Below, one piece after another: positions 8,136 through 15,669 of a DNA stretch of 25,538 nt. The notes under the pieces were generated by a model, which saw nothing but the letters and a program-made list of their open reading frames with translations, ran no database searches and was not told where the DNA came from. Each line of letters starts with the position of its first letter. Position 1 is the first letter of the stretch. The position numbers and the translations under genes were made by a program. The DNA comes from a virus, in IMG/VR virus record IMGVR_UViG_3300032046_000197, positions 1 to 25,538 of that record. One strand, written 5' to 3'.

Positions 8136-10976
8136 TTATACATTATCAAATGATGCTCCCGTTGGGGTAATTATAAATTCAATATCAATAAATTCTAGTG
8201 AACGTGTTGGTTTTAAATAAATTTTACCTCTCATTGTATTAGCATCAAGGTCTTCAACATCGCTAGATACTGTTACACGGAAATCATATAAACCTCTTTC
8301 TCTTTTTATTGATTCTAGAATTGGATTAGTTAACCTCAAGAACTCATTACGAACTTGTCCATCATCCTGTTCAAATACTAATCTTACTGAAACAGCTGAA
8401 ATTAATTTTCTTGCTCTCAATAATAATCTTCTTACATTAATTCTATCTAATGCCGATTCTCTAACCTGAAGTGTTTTATTTCCCCAAATTATTGTTCCGG
8501 TATCAGAGAAAGTTGCAATTGGATTAATTCTATTTTTATATAATATATCTCTTTCATCAAGTGTTAATTTCTTAGTTGCTTTAATTGATTTTACTAAACC
8601 TCTTGAATATCCAGCAACTGCGTACCAAGGATATGATACATTATCAGTAAGAGCTATATTTCTAACAACTTCACCAGTAGGAGGAATAAATAATTGAGTT
8701 GCATTGTCTGCATCTTTTACTTGAATCCAAGGCCAGTATGTTGCTGAATAGTTTGAATCCAAACCGATTGTATCAACTGCGTCTACAACCTCATCAGCTG
8801 TACTATAATTAGGTGCTCCAATTATATACAATGAATCTGCTCTATCATCTTCAATCATATCAATTGCGTATGATGTTAGAGAACTGTGGTCATAAAAGTT
8901 AATACCAGGAGTTGCAAATATATTTATATTTACAGCTTCAGGATTCGCGAATGTGTCGATACCTTTTGTAAATGCGTAATAATCTGAATTTCCAACTGTT
9001 GTACTAAACACACCACCATTAGTTGTATGTCCACTTACATATGTTTTCTTTCCATATATATACCCATCACCGTAGGTTCTTACATTTCTGTAGATATCCC
9101 AACCATCAAATCCGCCACATACCGCTAAAGTAAATTTACGATATGAAATATTTGTTAAAACATTATCTACGCCTGTTTGTCCTTCTAAATCAAAAGGCGT
9201 AGTTTCAAATGTTGTTCCAGTGATTGTTGATGCGTTTGTTGATAAGTGGAAACCTTTAGTTGTTCCAGCTGCGGATGTTCCTTTAAATCTAAATAAATCA
9301 CTATCAATTCCAATTTGAGAAGAAAGTCCAAAAGATATTTTTTTAACTTTATCTCCAGATGAAAAAATTGGTGTTCCATCAGCAGAATATCCTGTTGTAT
9401 CTCCAGCTGTATAAAATTCTGTTTTATATCTTACAGCTCCAAGAGTTCCTGTTGAACCAAAAGATGTGTGATTAACAAATCCTTTAAATCCTGCAGGAAA
9501 TGCATCAGTTGGATGTGAATCAGCCATATTTAACATAATATATCTTGAACGTAATTCATATTCTGTATCAGATGTACCAATTTTCTTTGCTATATAACCT
9601 GGCAAATCAGGGTTCATTGAACATCTTGTATATTTTTCAAGAACAACTTGATTATCGTCTGTATCATTAAAATCTCTAACCAAAACATCAAATTCTAATG
9701 TTTCAATATCAATATTAATAAATGAAACTTTTACTTCAGTATTTGCTCCATCTCCATCAGAAACAGAAATAATGTCAAATAAATCAGCAACCACACCACC
9801 ACGTACTTCAGATACAACTGTTGGTGATGCTGGTGTATCCCATTCTGTTAAGAATGAATTACCTTCAGTATTATATAATTCAGTAAGACTTAATCCTCTT
9901 ACATAACCTTGTTCATATGCTGATTTCAGATAATTTGGATAAACTTCATATGCATAAAGTGGAACATCTGTTTTTAGTTTATCATATACCTCAGTTCCTA
10001 ATACTTTAGTAATGTATTTTGAAGATGTTGTATCTAAACTACATGTAAATAATTTTGCTCCGCTTGTTGCTCCTGATACATTAATTGTAAATTCAGCTAA
10101 AGGATTTGTACCTAAAGTACTTCCATTAACCACAAAACTTGTATTTCCTGTTACTTCAAGATTTAAAGTTTGTCCAGCATATGAACCTCTTGACCTTAAA
10201 GCCGCAACTACTACATTATTATAAAGAGATTGTACAGTTGCATTATATGTATATTGAGTTGTTTCAAATCTACTTGTACCACTGTTATAAACAAAAAGAT
10301 ATGAATATACCTTACTTGTTCCATCAGTTACAACATTATACCATTCTTTTTTATTATTATTAGTAGTATTATACAAACCTGTTAAAGGTGATAATACTTC
10401 TAATCCTGTTGTTAATCCAGTTGTTCCAGAAGAAACGGGTAATCCAATTACAAACCATTGTCCATGATTTGCAGATGTATTACCGCTATAATTAGCAACT
10501 ATATAATTTGTTATTGATTGTCCATCATATGATGTAATTCCAGATAATGTACTATAAAATGTACTACCTGTTATTGTTGCAGTTGTTGCAGATGTAGTTC
10601 CAGTTGTTAAACCAGAATATGTCCCAAGAGACATTCCACCAACTGTTTGTATTCCATATGTTTTATATGGTTTATATCCTGTTAAACCAAGAATTCTTGT
10701 TACAAATAATTGATTTGATTCATCAAGATAAGACTTTGCTACATATGGTAATTCATACTTAGGATTTCCATTACCATCTTTTAATGGTGATGTTCCGCCA
10801 AAATATGACTTAAATACATCAAAATCTTTTACTAAAATTGGTTCAAAAGCGGGGCCTTTTAATGTTTCACCCACTAATCCCAATGCACTTACTCCAACAC
10901 TTTGTGCAACAAATGTTAAATCTTTTTCTGATGTGTAAACACCAGCTGATACGAAAACTTTGTTTGAATCTGCCAT
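8136..10976 (-). CDS. gp18: Tail sheath protein (T4 gp18-like), enlarged
   Basis: This 946-residue protein is recognised by a start typical of contractile sheath proteins (VFVSAGVYTSEKDLTFV, then GLVGETLKGPAFEP) and by a C-terminal part with GTIIWGNKTLQVRESALDRI and VRRLLLRARKLISA, ending in beta strands. These C-terminal parts form the conserved inner sheath domain that meshes around the tube and drives contraction. T4 gp18 has 659 residues, so about 290 extra are present. Much of the addition is a Thr/Ser/Gly-rich region at about 115-330, likely extra surface domains facing outward. The ATG at 10976 follows A-rich DNA without a Shine-Dalgarno sequence and has a TATTTAT box 38 nt upstream. 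The next gene is the tube protein, beyond a structured spacer. Confidence 0.9.
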   Translation of the reverse strand: MADSNKVFVSAGVYTSEKDLTFVAQSVGVSALGLVGETLKGPAFEPILVKDFDVFKSYFGGTSPLKDGNGNPKYELPYVAKSYLDESNQLFVTRILGLTGYKPYKTYGIQTVGGMSLGTYSGLTTGTTSATTATITGSTFYSTLSGITSYDGQSITNYIVANYSGNTSANHGQWFVIGLPVSSGTTGLTTGLEVLSPLTGLYNTTNNNKKEWYNVVTDGTSKVYSYLFVYNSGTSRFETTQYTYNATVQSLYNNVVVAALRSRGSYAGQTLNLEVTGNTSFVVNGSTLGTNPLAEFTINVSGATSGAKLFTCSLDTTSSKYITKVLGTEVYDKLKTDVPLYAYEVYPNYLKSAYEQGYVRGLSLTELYNTEGNSFLTEWDTPASPTVVSEVRGGVVADLFDIISVSDGDGANTEVKVSFINIDIETLEFDVLVRDFNDTDDNQVVLEKYTRCSMNPDLPGYIAKKIGTSDTEYELRSRYIMLNMADSHPTDAFPAGFKGFVNHTSFGSTGTLGAVRYKTEFYTAGDTTGYSADGTPIFSSGDKVKKISFGLSSQIGIDSDLFRFKGTSAAGTTKGFHLSTNASTITGTTFETTPFDLEGQTGVDNVLTNISYRKFTLAVCGGFDGWDIYRNVRTYGDGYIYGKKTYVSGHTTNGGVFSTTVGNSDYYAFTKGIDTFANPEAVNINIFATPGINFYDHSSLTSYAIDMIEDDRADSLYIIGAPNYSTADEVVDAVDTIGLDSNYSATYWPWIQVKDADNATQLFIPPTGEVVRNIALTDNVSYPWYAVAGYSRGLVKSIKATKKLTLDERDILYKNRINPIATFSDTGTIIWGNKTLQVRESALDRINVRRLLLRARKLISAVSVRLVFEQDDGQVRNEFLRLTNPILESIKRERGLYDFRVTVSSDVEDLDANTMRGKIYLKPTRSLEFIDIEFIITPTGASFDNV

Positions 10977-11014
10977 TTTTTAAATATTTTGTTAATTAAT
11001 TTATTACTTTGTTT

Positions 11015-11021
11015 ATAAATA
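11015..11021 (-). promoter_or_regulatory. TATTTAT box, 38 nt before tail sheath start
   Basis: TATTTAT on the coding strand ends exactly 38 nt before the sheath ATG, the same spacing as before the tube gene. It lies in the 134-bp divergent region shared with the small plus-strand regulator gene. Confidence 0.45.
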
Positions 11022-11061
11022 TCTTTGATTTCATGAAAGATTGCACCGCTTTTTTAATAAA

Positions 11062-11081
11062 AGATAGTAATAGATAGTAAT
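11062..11081. repeat. Tandem 10-bp direct repeat, possible operator
   Basis: agatagtaat occurs twice back to back (11062-11071 and 11072-11081). The 10-bp spacing is about one helical turn. It lies 29 bp before the small ribbon-helix-helix-like gene and upstream of the sheath gene. Proteins of that fold often bind such tandem half-sites, so an operator role is plausible but untested. Confidence 0.35.
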
Positions 11082-11098
11082 TTATCATTTTTTATCTA

Positions 11099-11105
11099 TA
11101 TTTAT
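11099..11105 (+). promoter_or_regulatory. TATTTAT box upstream of small regulator gene
   Basis: TATTTAT on the plus strand ends 5 nt before the ATG at 11111, as close as the boxes before the tape measure and neck-like genes. Confidence 0.25.
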
Positions 11106-11110
11106 TTTAT

Positions 11111-11269
11111 ATGGAAAACTCTCAAAAAAATATTAAAATAAGCGAGAAACATCATCAAATGTTAAAGGAATATTGCGAAAAAAACGGCCTTAAAATTTAT
11201 AGGGTAATTCAAAAATGGATTGACGACGCATGTAAACCTAAAAAGAAGGACATTTACGGTGACAATTAA
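11111..11269 (+). CDS. Small ribbon-helix-helix-like protein (52 aa)
   Basis: The 52-residue product has a strand-like N-terminus (KNIKISEKHHQMLKEYCEK) followed by a second helix (LKIYRVIQKWIDDACK) and a lysine-rich tail. This beta-helix-helix order with a K-I-S strand is typical of small phage or plasmid MetJ/Arc-type DNA-binding proteins, which act as dimers. It is read opposite to its neighbours, with the sheath gene diverging on the left and the gp15-like gene converging on the right (4-nt overlap of the ends). A tandem 10-bp repeat lies just upstream. A role in self-regulation or in timing sheath expression is inference. Confidence 0.65.
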   Translation: MENSQKNIKISEKHHQMLKEYCEKNGLKIYRVIQKWIDDACKPKKKDIYGDN

Positions 11270-12501
11270 TATAAATAAAGAACGCTGATTGTCGAGCCTG
11301 ATGCTGGTATTGCTGTAAGTATAAATTCCTTTATATCGGTAATATTATAATCAAATACTTCATCTTTAACTTGTTTATCAATATCTAAACATATTAAATT
11401 CTTAATTGGTTTAATTGTTTGATAAACTTGTGATTGTCCACTACAACTAAAAGATTCAGTGAAAACATTTAATTCTTTTCCAGACTCATCTGTAAATTTT
11501 TGGTCTTTACTTTTAAAATATGTAATTAAAACCACGTCATTTTGAGATAATCCGCTAGCAAATGTAATTCTTGATGTTGTTGCAACATGATAATAATCGG
11601 TGCCAAGTTCTTGTACAATATTATTTACAGTAACTAAGATTAAAACATCCATTACTTCCCCAACATTAAAAATTGTCTGACCACTAATTGCTGTAAATTG
11701 ACTAACAGTTAACTCTATTCCTACATCAACATATTTTTTATTATAGTTATTTGACTGAATAAACTCGGTCATTAGTAATAATCTATTTATTGCTGGTTTA
11801 ACTTCAAACTCTTCATCATCAATTAATATTCCTAGCATTGTAAATGTATAATTTTGAATATAAAACCTTCTACCATCCATTGTATCCATTGGCGTGGCAT
11901 CGGTAATTGTGTCTAAAATAATTGGAATATAACTACCTTTAATTGTTGTATATGATTGACGAGATGTAAACTTTTGTAAAACTATTTTATTAAATTCATT
12001 TACGTCCCTAAATTTTGTACAAATAATACTTACATCAAATGTTAAATCAATTGCAACTGGTTGCGGAATTTTATAGATATCCACTCCAACTTGTGTCCCG
12101 TTCCATGTCGGAACTGAAGCATAAAAAATTTGTCTTCTATCTGGTATTGTTCTTTGTAAAGATGGATTAGTTCCGGGTTGTCCTTCAGGTTTTCTTACTA
12201 CAACAATAAATGGTAATTTTTGGTTACCATCCTCATCCGCAAATTCCCAGTTATTAGAAAATTCACCCCATCTTTGGATTGTTAATAATCTTTTATATAT
12301 TGGTATTTGTTCACCATCCGAGATAATTTTAAAATTTTCTCTTACAAATTCAAGCATACCCATATCAAGGTCATCATGAAAAATTGGGTCAGGTAAAAAG
12401 GTATCAGATTTAGTTATTCTTTCTAATAATTCTTTTCTTCTCTCGGTTAGTTCACTTTGAGGATATACATTAATATTATTTTTTCTTTTTGGAATTGACA
12501 T
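11266..12501 (-). CDS. Tail sheath terminator / stabiliser (T4 gp15-like) with C-terminal extension
   Basis: In this 411-residue protein, residues about 130-250 resemble T4 gp15, which caps the tail and joins it to the neck. They show IDLTFDVSIICTKFRDVNEF, then YIPIILDTI, then GRRFYIQNYTFTMLGILIDD, matching the gp15 pattern of a sampled-strand core followed by an RR-containing strand. T4 gp15 has 272 residues. The extra C-terminal part has VNNIVQELGTDYYHV and ITFASGLSQNDVVLITY, a beta-sandwich pattern common in phage accessory and fibre proteins. The gene lies just before the sheath gene in transcription order, as gene 15 does relative to 18 in T4. Its ATG overlaps the stop of the preceding gene (TAATG), so translation is probably coupled. 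Confidence 0.6.
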   Translation of the reverse strand: MSIPKRKNNINVYPQSELTERRKELLERITKSDTFLPDPIFHDDLDMGMLEFVRENFKIISDGEQIPIYKRLLTIQRWGEFSNNWEFADEDGNQKLPFIVVVRKPEGQPGTNPSLQRTIPDRRQIFYASVPTWNGTQVGVDIYKIPQPVAIDLTFDVSIICTKFRDVNEFNKIVLQKFTSRQSYTTIKGSYIPIILDTITDATPMDTMDGRRFYIQNYTFTMLGILIDDEEFEVKPAINRLLLMTEFIQSNNYNKKYVDVGIELTVSQFTAISGQTIFNVGEVMDVLILVTVNNIVQELGTDYYHVATTSRITFASGLSQNDVVLITYFKSKDQKFTDESGKELNVFTESFSCSGQSQVYQTIKPIKNLICLDIDKQVKDEVFDYNITDIKEFILTAIPASGSTISVLYLY

Positions 12502-13124
12502 TATTTTCCGTTTTTAACGTGATTATATAGAATTTCAGCAATATCAACCTCATCGGTAACTCCAGCTTCTTTTATTTTTTGAATATACATTTCAATTAAT
12601 TTTTTAAAATCATCTAATGTTGCATGTTCATATTGTTTTGTTATCGGCATCCTAGAAAATAATAATTTTTTTGATGTATCATCATTAAATTTATTTTCAA
12701 CTTCTCTTATTTTTCTAATTGAAAATTCATCAGCAACATTTTCTAAATACATCATAAATTTAGCACAATCATCAATATTAATATCAGCATTATACATTTC
12801 ATTCATTTTTTCAATTCCATATTTTTTAAATTGATATTGATGTGCTGTTTCATGAAATAAAACATAAAGAAATGTTTTAAAATTATAATGTTTTAGAATT
12901 AAAGTATTAAGAACTAATCTATCAGCTAATGATACTCCCGCAGCCGGATAACTAAAAGTATCAAAACTAATTCTTTCACATCCTGATTTCTCTATAAAAT
13001 TTTTTAAATATGGTAACATATATACTGAATCGGGATATGTTTCTGCAATTGTAGCAAAAAATTCGCCAAGCCCTTCTTGCTCAGTTATTAATTTAAGTTG
13101 TTTTTCGTTTATAAGCACTTTCAT
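12501..13124 (-). CDS. HExxH zinc metallopeptidase-like protein
   Basis: With the ATG at 13124 the product is 207 residues and starts MKVLINEKQLKLITEQ. This start is preferred to a further upstream one because a GAGGAG lies 6 nt before it and the upstream gene stops 1 nt before it. HETAH at 91-95 is a zinc-peptidase motif. YLENVADEFSIRKI at 126-139 supplies a likely third ligand, E128, matching the E-x-x-A-N-x-F-A pattern of the ImmA/IrrE-like group. No signal peptide is evident. Its place between neck-like and sheath-terminator genes suggests a role in virion assembly, ejection or maturation, but its substrate is unknown. Confidence 0.65.
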   Translation of the reverse strand: MKVLINEKQLKLITEQEGLGEFFATIAETYPDSVYMLPYLKNFIEKSGCERISFDTFSYPAAGVSLADRLVLNTLILKHYNFKTFLYVLFHETAHQYQFKKYGIEKMNEMYNADINIDDCAKFMMYLENVADEFSIRKIREVENKFNDDTSKKLLFSRMPITKQYEHATLDDFKKLIEMYIQKIKEAGVTDEVDIAEILYNHVKNGK

Positions 13125-13125
13125 A

Positions 13126-13638
13126 TTAAACTCCTCTAAATTCTGTTTCTTGTGCAGGAACGCAAACAACAGTTCTATAATATGGTTTAAAACCAAACAT
13201 ACTATGTTTATTGTCAGATATTACTTTACCTTCGTTAACAACAGTATAATATCTTATTCTTTCTTCAGTTTCGGCATAACCAATATAATCCCCATATTTT
13301 ATATCTATCTTTAATTCTTCTAAATGTTTTATATAAACATAAAACATTAAATTTCCTGGCTCCAAATACTTTGCTAATCCTTGTTTATATGTTTTATTAT
13401 CTGGTTCATTTATTCTAACCATGGCATTAAATTCTACCGGCGATAAAAATTTAATTCCATCTTTTCCAACCTCACTATAAACGTCATCTGTATCAGTTTT
13501 TTGTCTATCAACACGGAAAAGAACTAATTTCATATTAATATCCCCATGTAAAAATTCCATTCCCATACTAATATTTAAATCATAATCAGTTTCGGAAAAA
13601 AATTTAGATAATCTCGTTATAGGCAGTTTGTTCTTCAT
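13126..13638 (-). CDS. Neck / head-completion-like structural protein
   Basis: The 170-residue protein has an aspartate- and tyrosine-rich beta pattern: DDVYSEVGKDGIKFLSPVEF, then a segment with YLEPGNLMFYVYIKHLEEL, then IKYGDYIGYAETEERIRYYT. This fits a small beta-barrel head-closure or neck protein, and its place before the gp15-like and sheath genes supports that. A match to T4 gp14 is possible but not shown by clear motifs. Its ATG at 13638 diverges from the helicase gene across a 49-bp gap, and its stop is 1 nt from the next start, so it heads a tightly coupled three-gene operon. Confidence 0.45.
   Translation of the reverse strand: MKNKLPITRLSKFFSETDYDLNISMGMEFLHGDINMKLVLFRVDRQKTDTDDVYSEVGKDGIKFLSPVEFNAMVRINEPDNKTYKQGLAKYLEPGNLMFYVYIKHLEELKIDIKYGDYIGYAETEERIRYYTVVNEGKVISDNKHSMFGFKPYYRTVVCVPAQETEFRGV
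13131..13136 (-). promoter_or_regulatory. Shine-Dalgarno site deciding the metallopeptidase start
   Basis: GAGGAG lies 6 nt before the ATG at 13124. It is unusual here because most starts in the window lack such a site, and it also encodes the end of the upstream gene. Confidence 0.5.
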
Positions 13639-13642
13639 GTAT

Positions 13643-13649
13643 ATAAATA
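13643..13649 (-). promoter_or_regulatory. TATTTAT box upstream of neck-like gene
   Basis: TATTTAT on the minus strand ends 4 nt before the ATG at 13638, in the divergent gap with the helicase gene. Confidence 0.25.
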
Positions 13650-13652
13650 GTT

Positions 13653-13659
13653 TATTTAT
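13653..13659 (+). promoter_or_regulatory. TATTTAT box upstream of helicase gene
   Basis: TATTTAT on the plus strand ends 28 nt before the ATG at 13688. The two boxes in this divergent gap are separate copies, one on each strand. Confidence 0.3.
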
Positions 13660-13687
13660 TGATTCAATTTTCGTATATTTAAATTAT

Positions 13688-15439
13688 ATGCCAGGTAAAA
13701 TTCCAGAAATAGAAGCAAGGAATATCTTATTAAACTATAATGGGTTTAATAATCAGTTATTAGATTGGAAAAGAAGATTTACAACAATCAAAAATTTCCA
13801 ACTTACTCGCACGCAATCAGAGTACGTTTTAAAACATCATGAAACTGTGCCAAGGGTTGCAAGAAAATATATTAATATCGATACAAACTTTGGCGAAAAG
13901 TTAATGGAAACCAAACATCTTGTTAAACCAGTTGAAAAAATTTGGTGTGAAAAATTACTGTGTGAAAGTGATAAAGCATATCATATATGGGGTAAAGTTA
14001 CTGAAAATGAGAAACTTTATACTATGTGGATACCAAAAACTTCAATTATTCAAGAAGAAAAAAAATTAAATCGCGAGGTGGATTATTCGCCTTATGATAT
14101 TAGACCTCCTATGACTCACCAGAAGGTCGCCATTGAGAGATTACTAGCAAATGATAAATATATACTCGCTGATGACATGGGACTCGGAAAAACGACCAGT
14201 GCGGTTATTGCGTCGCTAGAAAGTAATGTTAAGAAAGTTTTAATCGTTTGCACAGCGACTTTGAAAAAAAATTGGGAAAAAGAAATACAAATTTATACTA
14301 ATAAAAGAATATTAATTGTTGAAGGTAGAAAATGGGGGTCAACATTTGACTATTATATTATAAATTATGATATATTAAAAAATTACCATACAAATGATAA
14401 GTCTGAAGAAAGCGAAGCGTATAAATTAATTGTAAACGAAAAATTTGACTTAGCAATTATAGATGAAGCTCATAACGTTTCTAATACCGAAGCTAAGCGC
14501 ACCAAGTTAATTAACGACATTATTAAAACCATTCCTAAAGTATGGTTATTGACAGGAACTCCAATGACATCAAGACCAATTAATTATTATAACTTATTAA
14601 GAATTGTTGGTTCTCCATTAACATTAAATTGGCAAGGATATGTTAAAAGATATTGTGGCGGATTCCAATTCAGAGTTGAAGGTAGAAAAATATGGAGTAC
14701 TAAAGGCGCAACCAATCTTGATGAATTAAGAGAAAGAACAAAAAATATTGTTTTAAGAAGATTAAAAACAGATGTATTAGACTTACCAGATAAAATCATT
14801 ACTCCAATTTTTTTAGATTTGAAAAGTACCTACTATGATGAGGAACTTGAGGAATTTATGAGAATAACTAAAGATAGCAAGAAAAAAGAATCTATTAGTA
14901 TTACATTAAATCGTCTTATGAAAGTAAGACAGGTAATTGCATATGAAAAAGTTCCATATACTTGTGAATTAATTGATAAATTTATTGAACAAGATAAAAA
15001 GGTAATTGTTTTTACGAATTTTACCATGAGTCTTGATATGATACATGAAAAATATAAAAAAAATTCAGTAGTTCTTGATGGCAGAATGTCTCAAGATAAA
15101 AGAGAAATTAGTATTAATAAATTCCAAAACGATAGTAAAATAAAGGTTTTTATTGCAAATATTAAAGCCGGTGGTGTCGGAATTAATCTAACATCAGCTG
15201 AGGGTGTTATAATGAATGACTTATCATTTGTTCCTTCGGACCACTCTCAAGCCGAAGATAGAGCAATGAGAATTGGGCAAAAAAATTCAGTTCTTGTTTA
15301 TTATCCTGTATTTGAAAATACTATTGAACAGATTGTTTATAATATTCTTCAAAGAAAGAAGGCAATAATCGACCAAGTTCTAGGGGATGGTGAATACTCT
15401 GAAGGATTTGCAGACGCTTTACTTAAAGAGATTCTTTAA
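13688..15439 (+). CDS. SNF2-family (superfamily 2) DNA helicase/translocase
   Basis: With the ATG at 13688 the product has 583 residues; a start 20 codons upstream would overlap the divergent gene. An N-terminal region (1-140) precedes the two-lobed ATPase: Q-motif-like RPPMTHQKVAIERLL, Walker A DDMGLGKTT (162-170), DEAH (259-262), TGTP (289-292), then lobe 2 with VFTNF, GGVGINLTSAEG (495-506) and SQAEDRAMRIGQ (520-531), the Q-x-x-x-R-x-x-R-x-G-Q signature of SNF2 proteins. Such proteins move on double-stranded DNA to remodel forks or displace proteins; in phages they probably aid replication, recombination or repair, as T4 UvsW does, though UvsW is a different subfamily. It converges with a small gene that it overlaps by 21 nt. 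Confidence 0.9.
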   Translation: MPGKIPEIEARNILLNYNGFNNQLLDWKRRFTTIKNFQLTRTQSEYVLKHHETVPRVARKYINIDTNFGEKLMETKHLVKPVEKIWCEKLLCESDKAYHIWGKVTENEKLYTMWIPKTSIIQEEKKLNREVDYSPYDIRPPMTHQKVAIERLLANDKYILADDMGLGKTTSAVIASLESNVKKVLIVCTATLKKNWEKEIQIYTNKRILIVEGRKWGSTFDYYIINYDILKNYHTNDKSEESEAYKLIVNEKFDLAIIDEAHNVSNTEAKRTKLINDIIKTIPKVWLLTGTPMTSRPINYYNLLRIVGSPLTLNWQGYVKRYCGGFQFRVEGRKIWSTKGATNLDELRERTKNIVLRRLKTDVLDLPDKIITPIFLDLKSTYYDEELEEFMRITKDSKKKESISITLNRLMKVRQVIAYEKVPYTCELIDKFIEQDKKVIVFTNFTMSLDMIHEKYKKNSVVLDGRMSQDKREISINKFQNDSKIKVFIANIKAGGVGINLTSAEGVIMNDLSFVPSDHSQAEDRAMRIGQKNSVLVYYPVFENTIEQIVYNILQRKKAIIDQVLGDGEYSEGFADALLKEIL

Positions 15440-15628
15440 TTCTTTAATTCTATCAGATAATAGTTTATCTAAAAATTCATCTTCATAATCACCAATATTA
15501 ACTTCAAGTCTAGGAATTGTTGGATGAAAAGTCACCGTATTTTCCTTTCCTTCAGTCTGATATATAAATTCTATTTTGTTCTTTGAACAGATTAATAGCA
15601 ATTCGTTTAACTTATTCATATTTTCCAT
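15419..15628 (-). CDS. Small hypothetical protein (69 aa)
   Basis: With the ATG at 15628 the product has 69 residues and starts MENMNKLNELLLICSKN. This start is chosen because a longer frame would run into the gp13-like gene. It reads as an N-terminal helix, two short strands (IEFIYQT, TVTFHP) and a charged C-terminal helix (DEFLDKLLSDRIKELKNLF). I do not recognise the family. Its end overlaps the helicase gene by 21 nt. A TATAAATA lies upstream on its own strand, in the 41-bp divergent gap. Confidence 0.5.
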   Translation of the reverse strand: MENMNKLNELLLICSKNKIEFIYQTEGKENTVTFHPTIPRLEVNIGDYEDEFLDKLLSDRIKELKNLFK

Positions 15629-15648
15629 TATAAAGTTAAATATAAGGA

Positions 15649-15655
15649 TATTTAT
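15649..15655 (+). promoter_or_regulatory. TATTTAT box upstream of gp13-like gene
   Basis: TATTTAT on the plus strand ends 14 nt before the ATG at 15670, in the 41-bp divergent gap. Confidence 0.3.
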
Positions 15656-15669
15656 ATAAAAAAACAAGT

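Noticed and set aside
13125-13196. Upstream start for the metallopeptidase gene
   Set aside because: The extra 24 residues overlap the previous gene, while the ATG at 13124 has a Shine-Dalgarno site and follows the stop codon by 1 nt.
13642-13649. TATAAATA on the plus strand, the T4 late promoter consensus, 38 nt before the helicase start
   Set aside because: It is the opposite strand of the TATTTAT box of the divergent neck-like gene, and the plus-oriented form is not seen before other genes except once at the 69-residue gene. It may be chance in AT-rich DNA.
13628-13687. Upstream start for the helicase gene
   Set aside because: The 20 extra codons overlap the start of the divergent neck-like gene and are hydrophobic, unlike the rest. 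The ATG at 13688 begins the conserved-looking protein.
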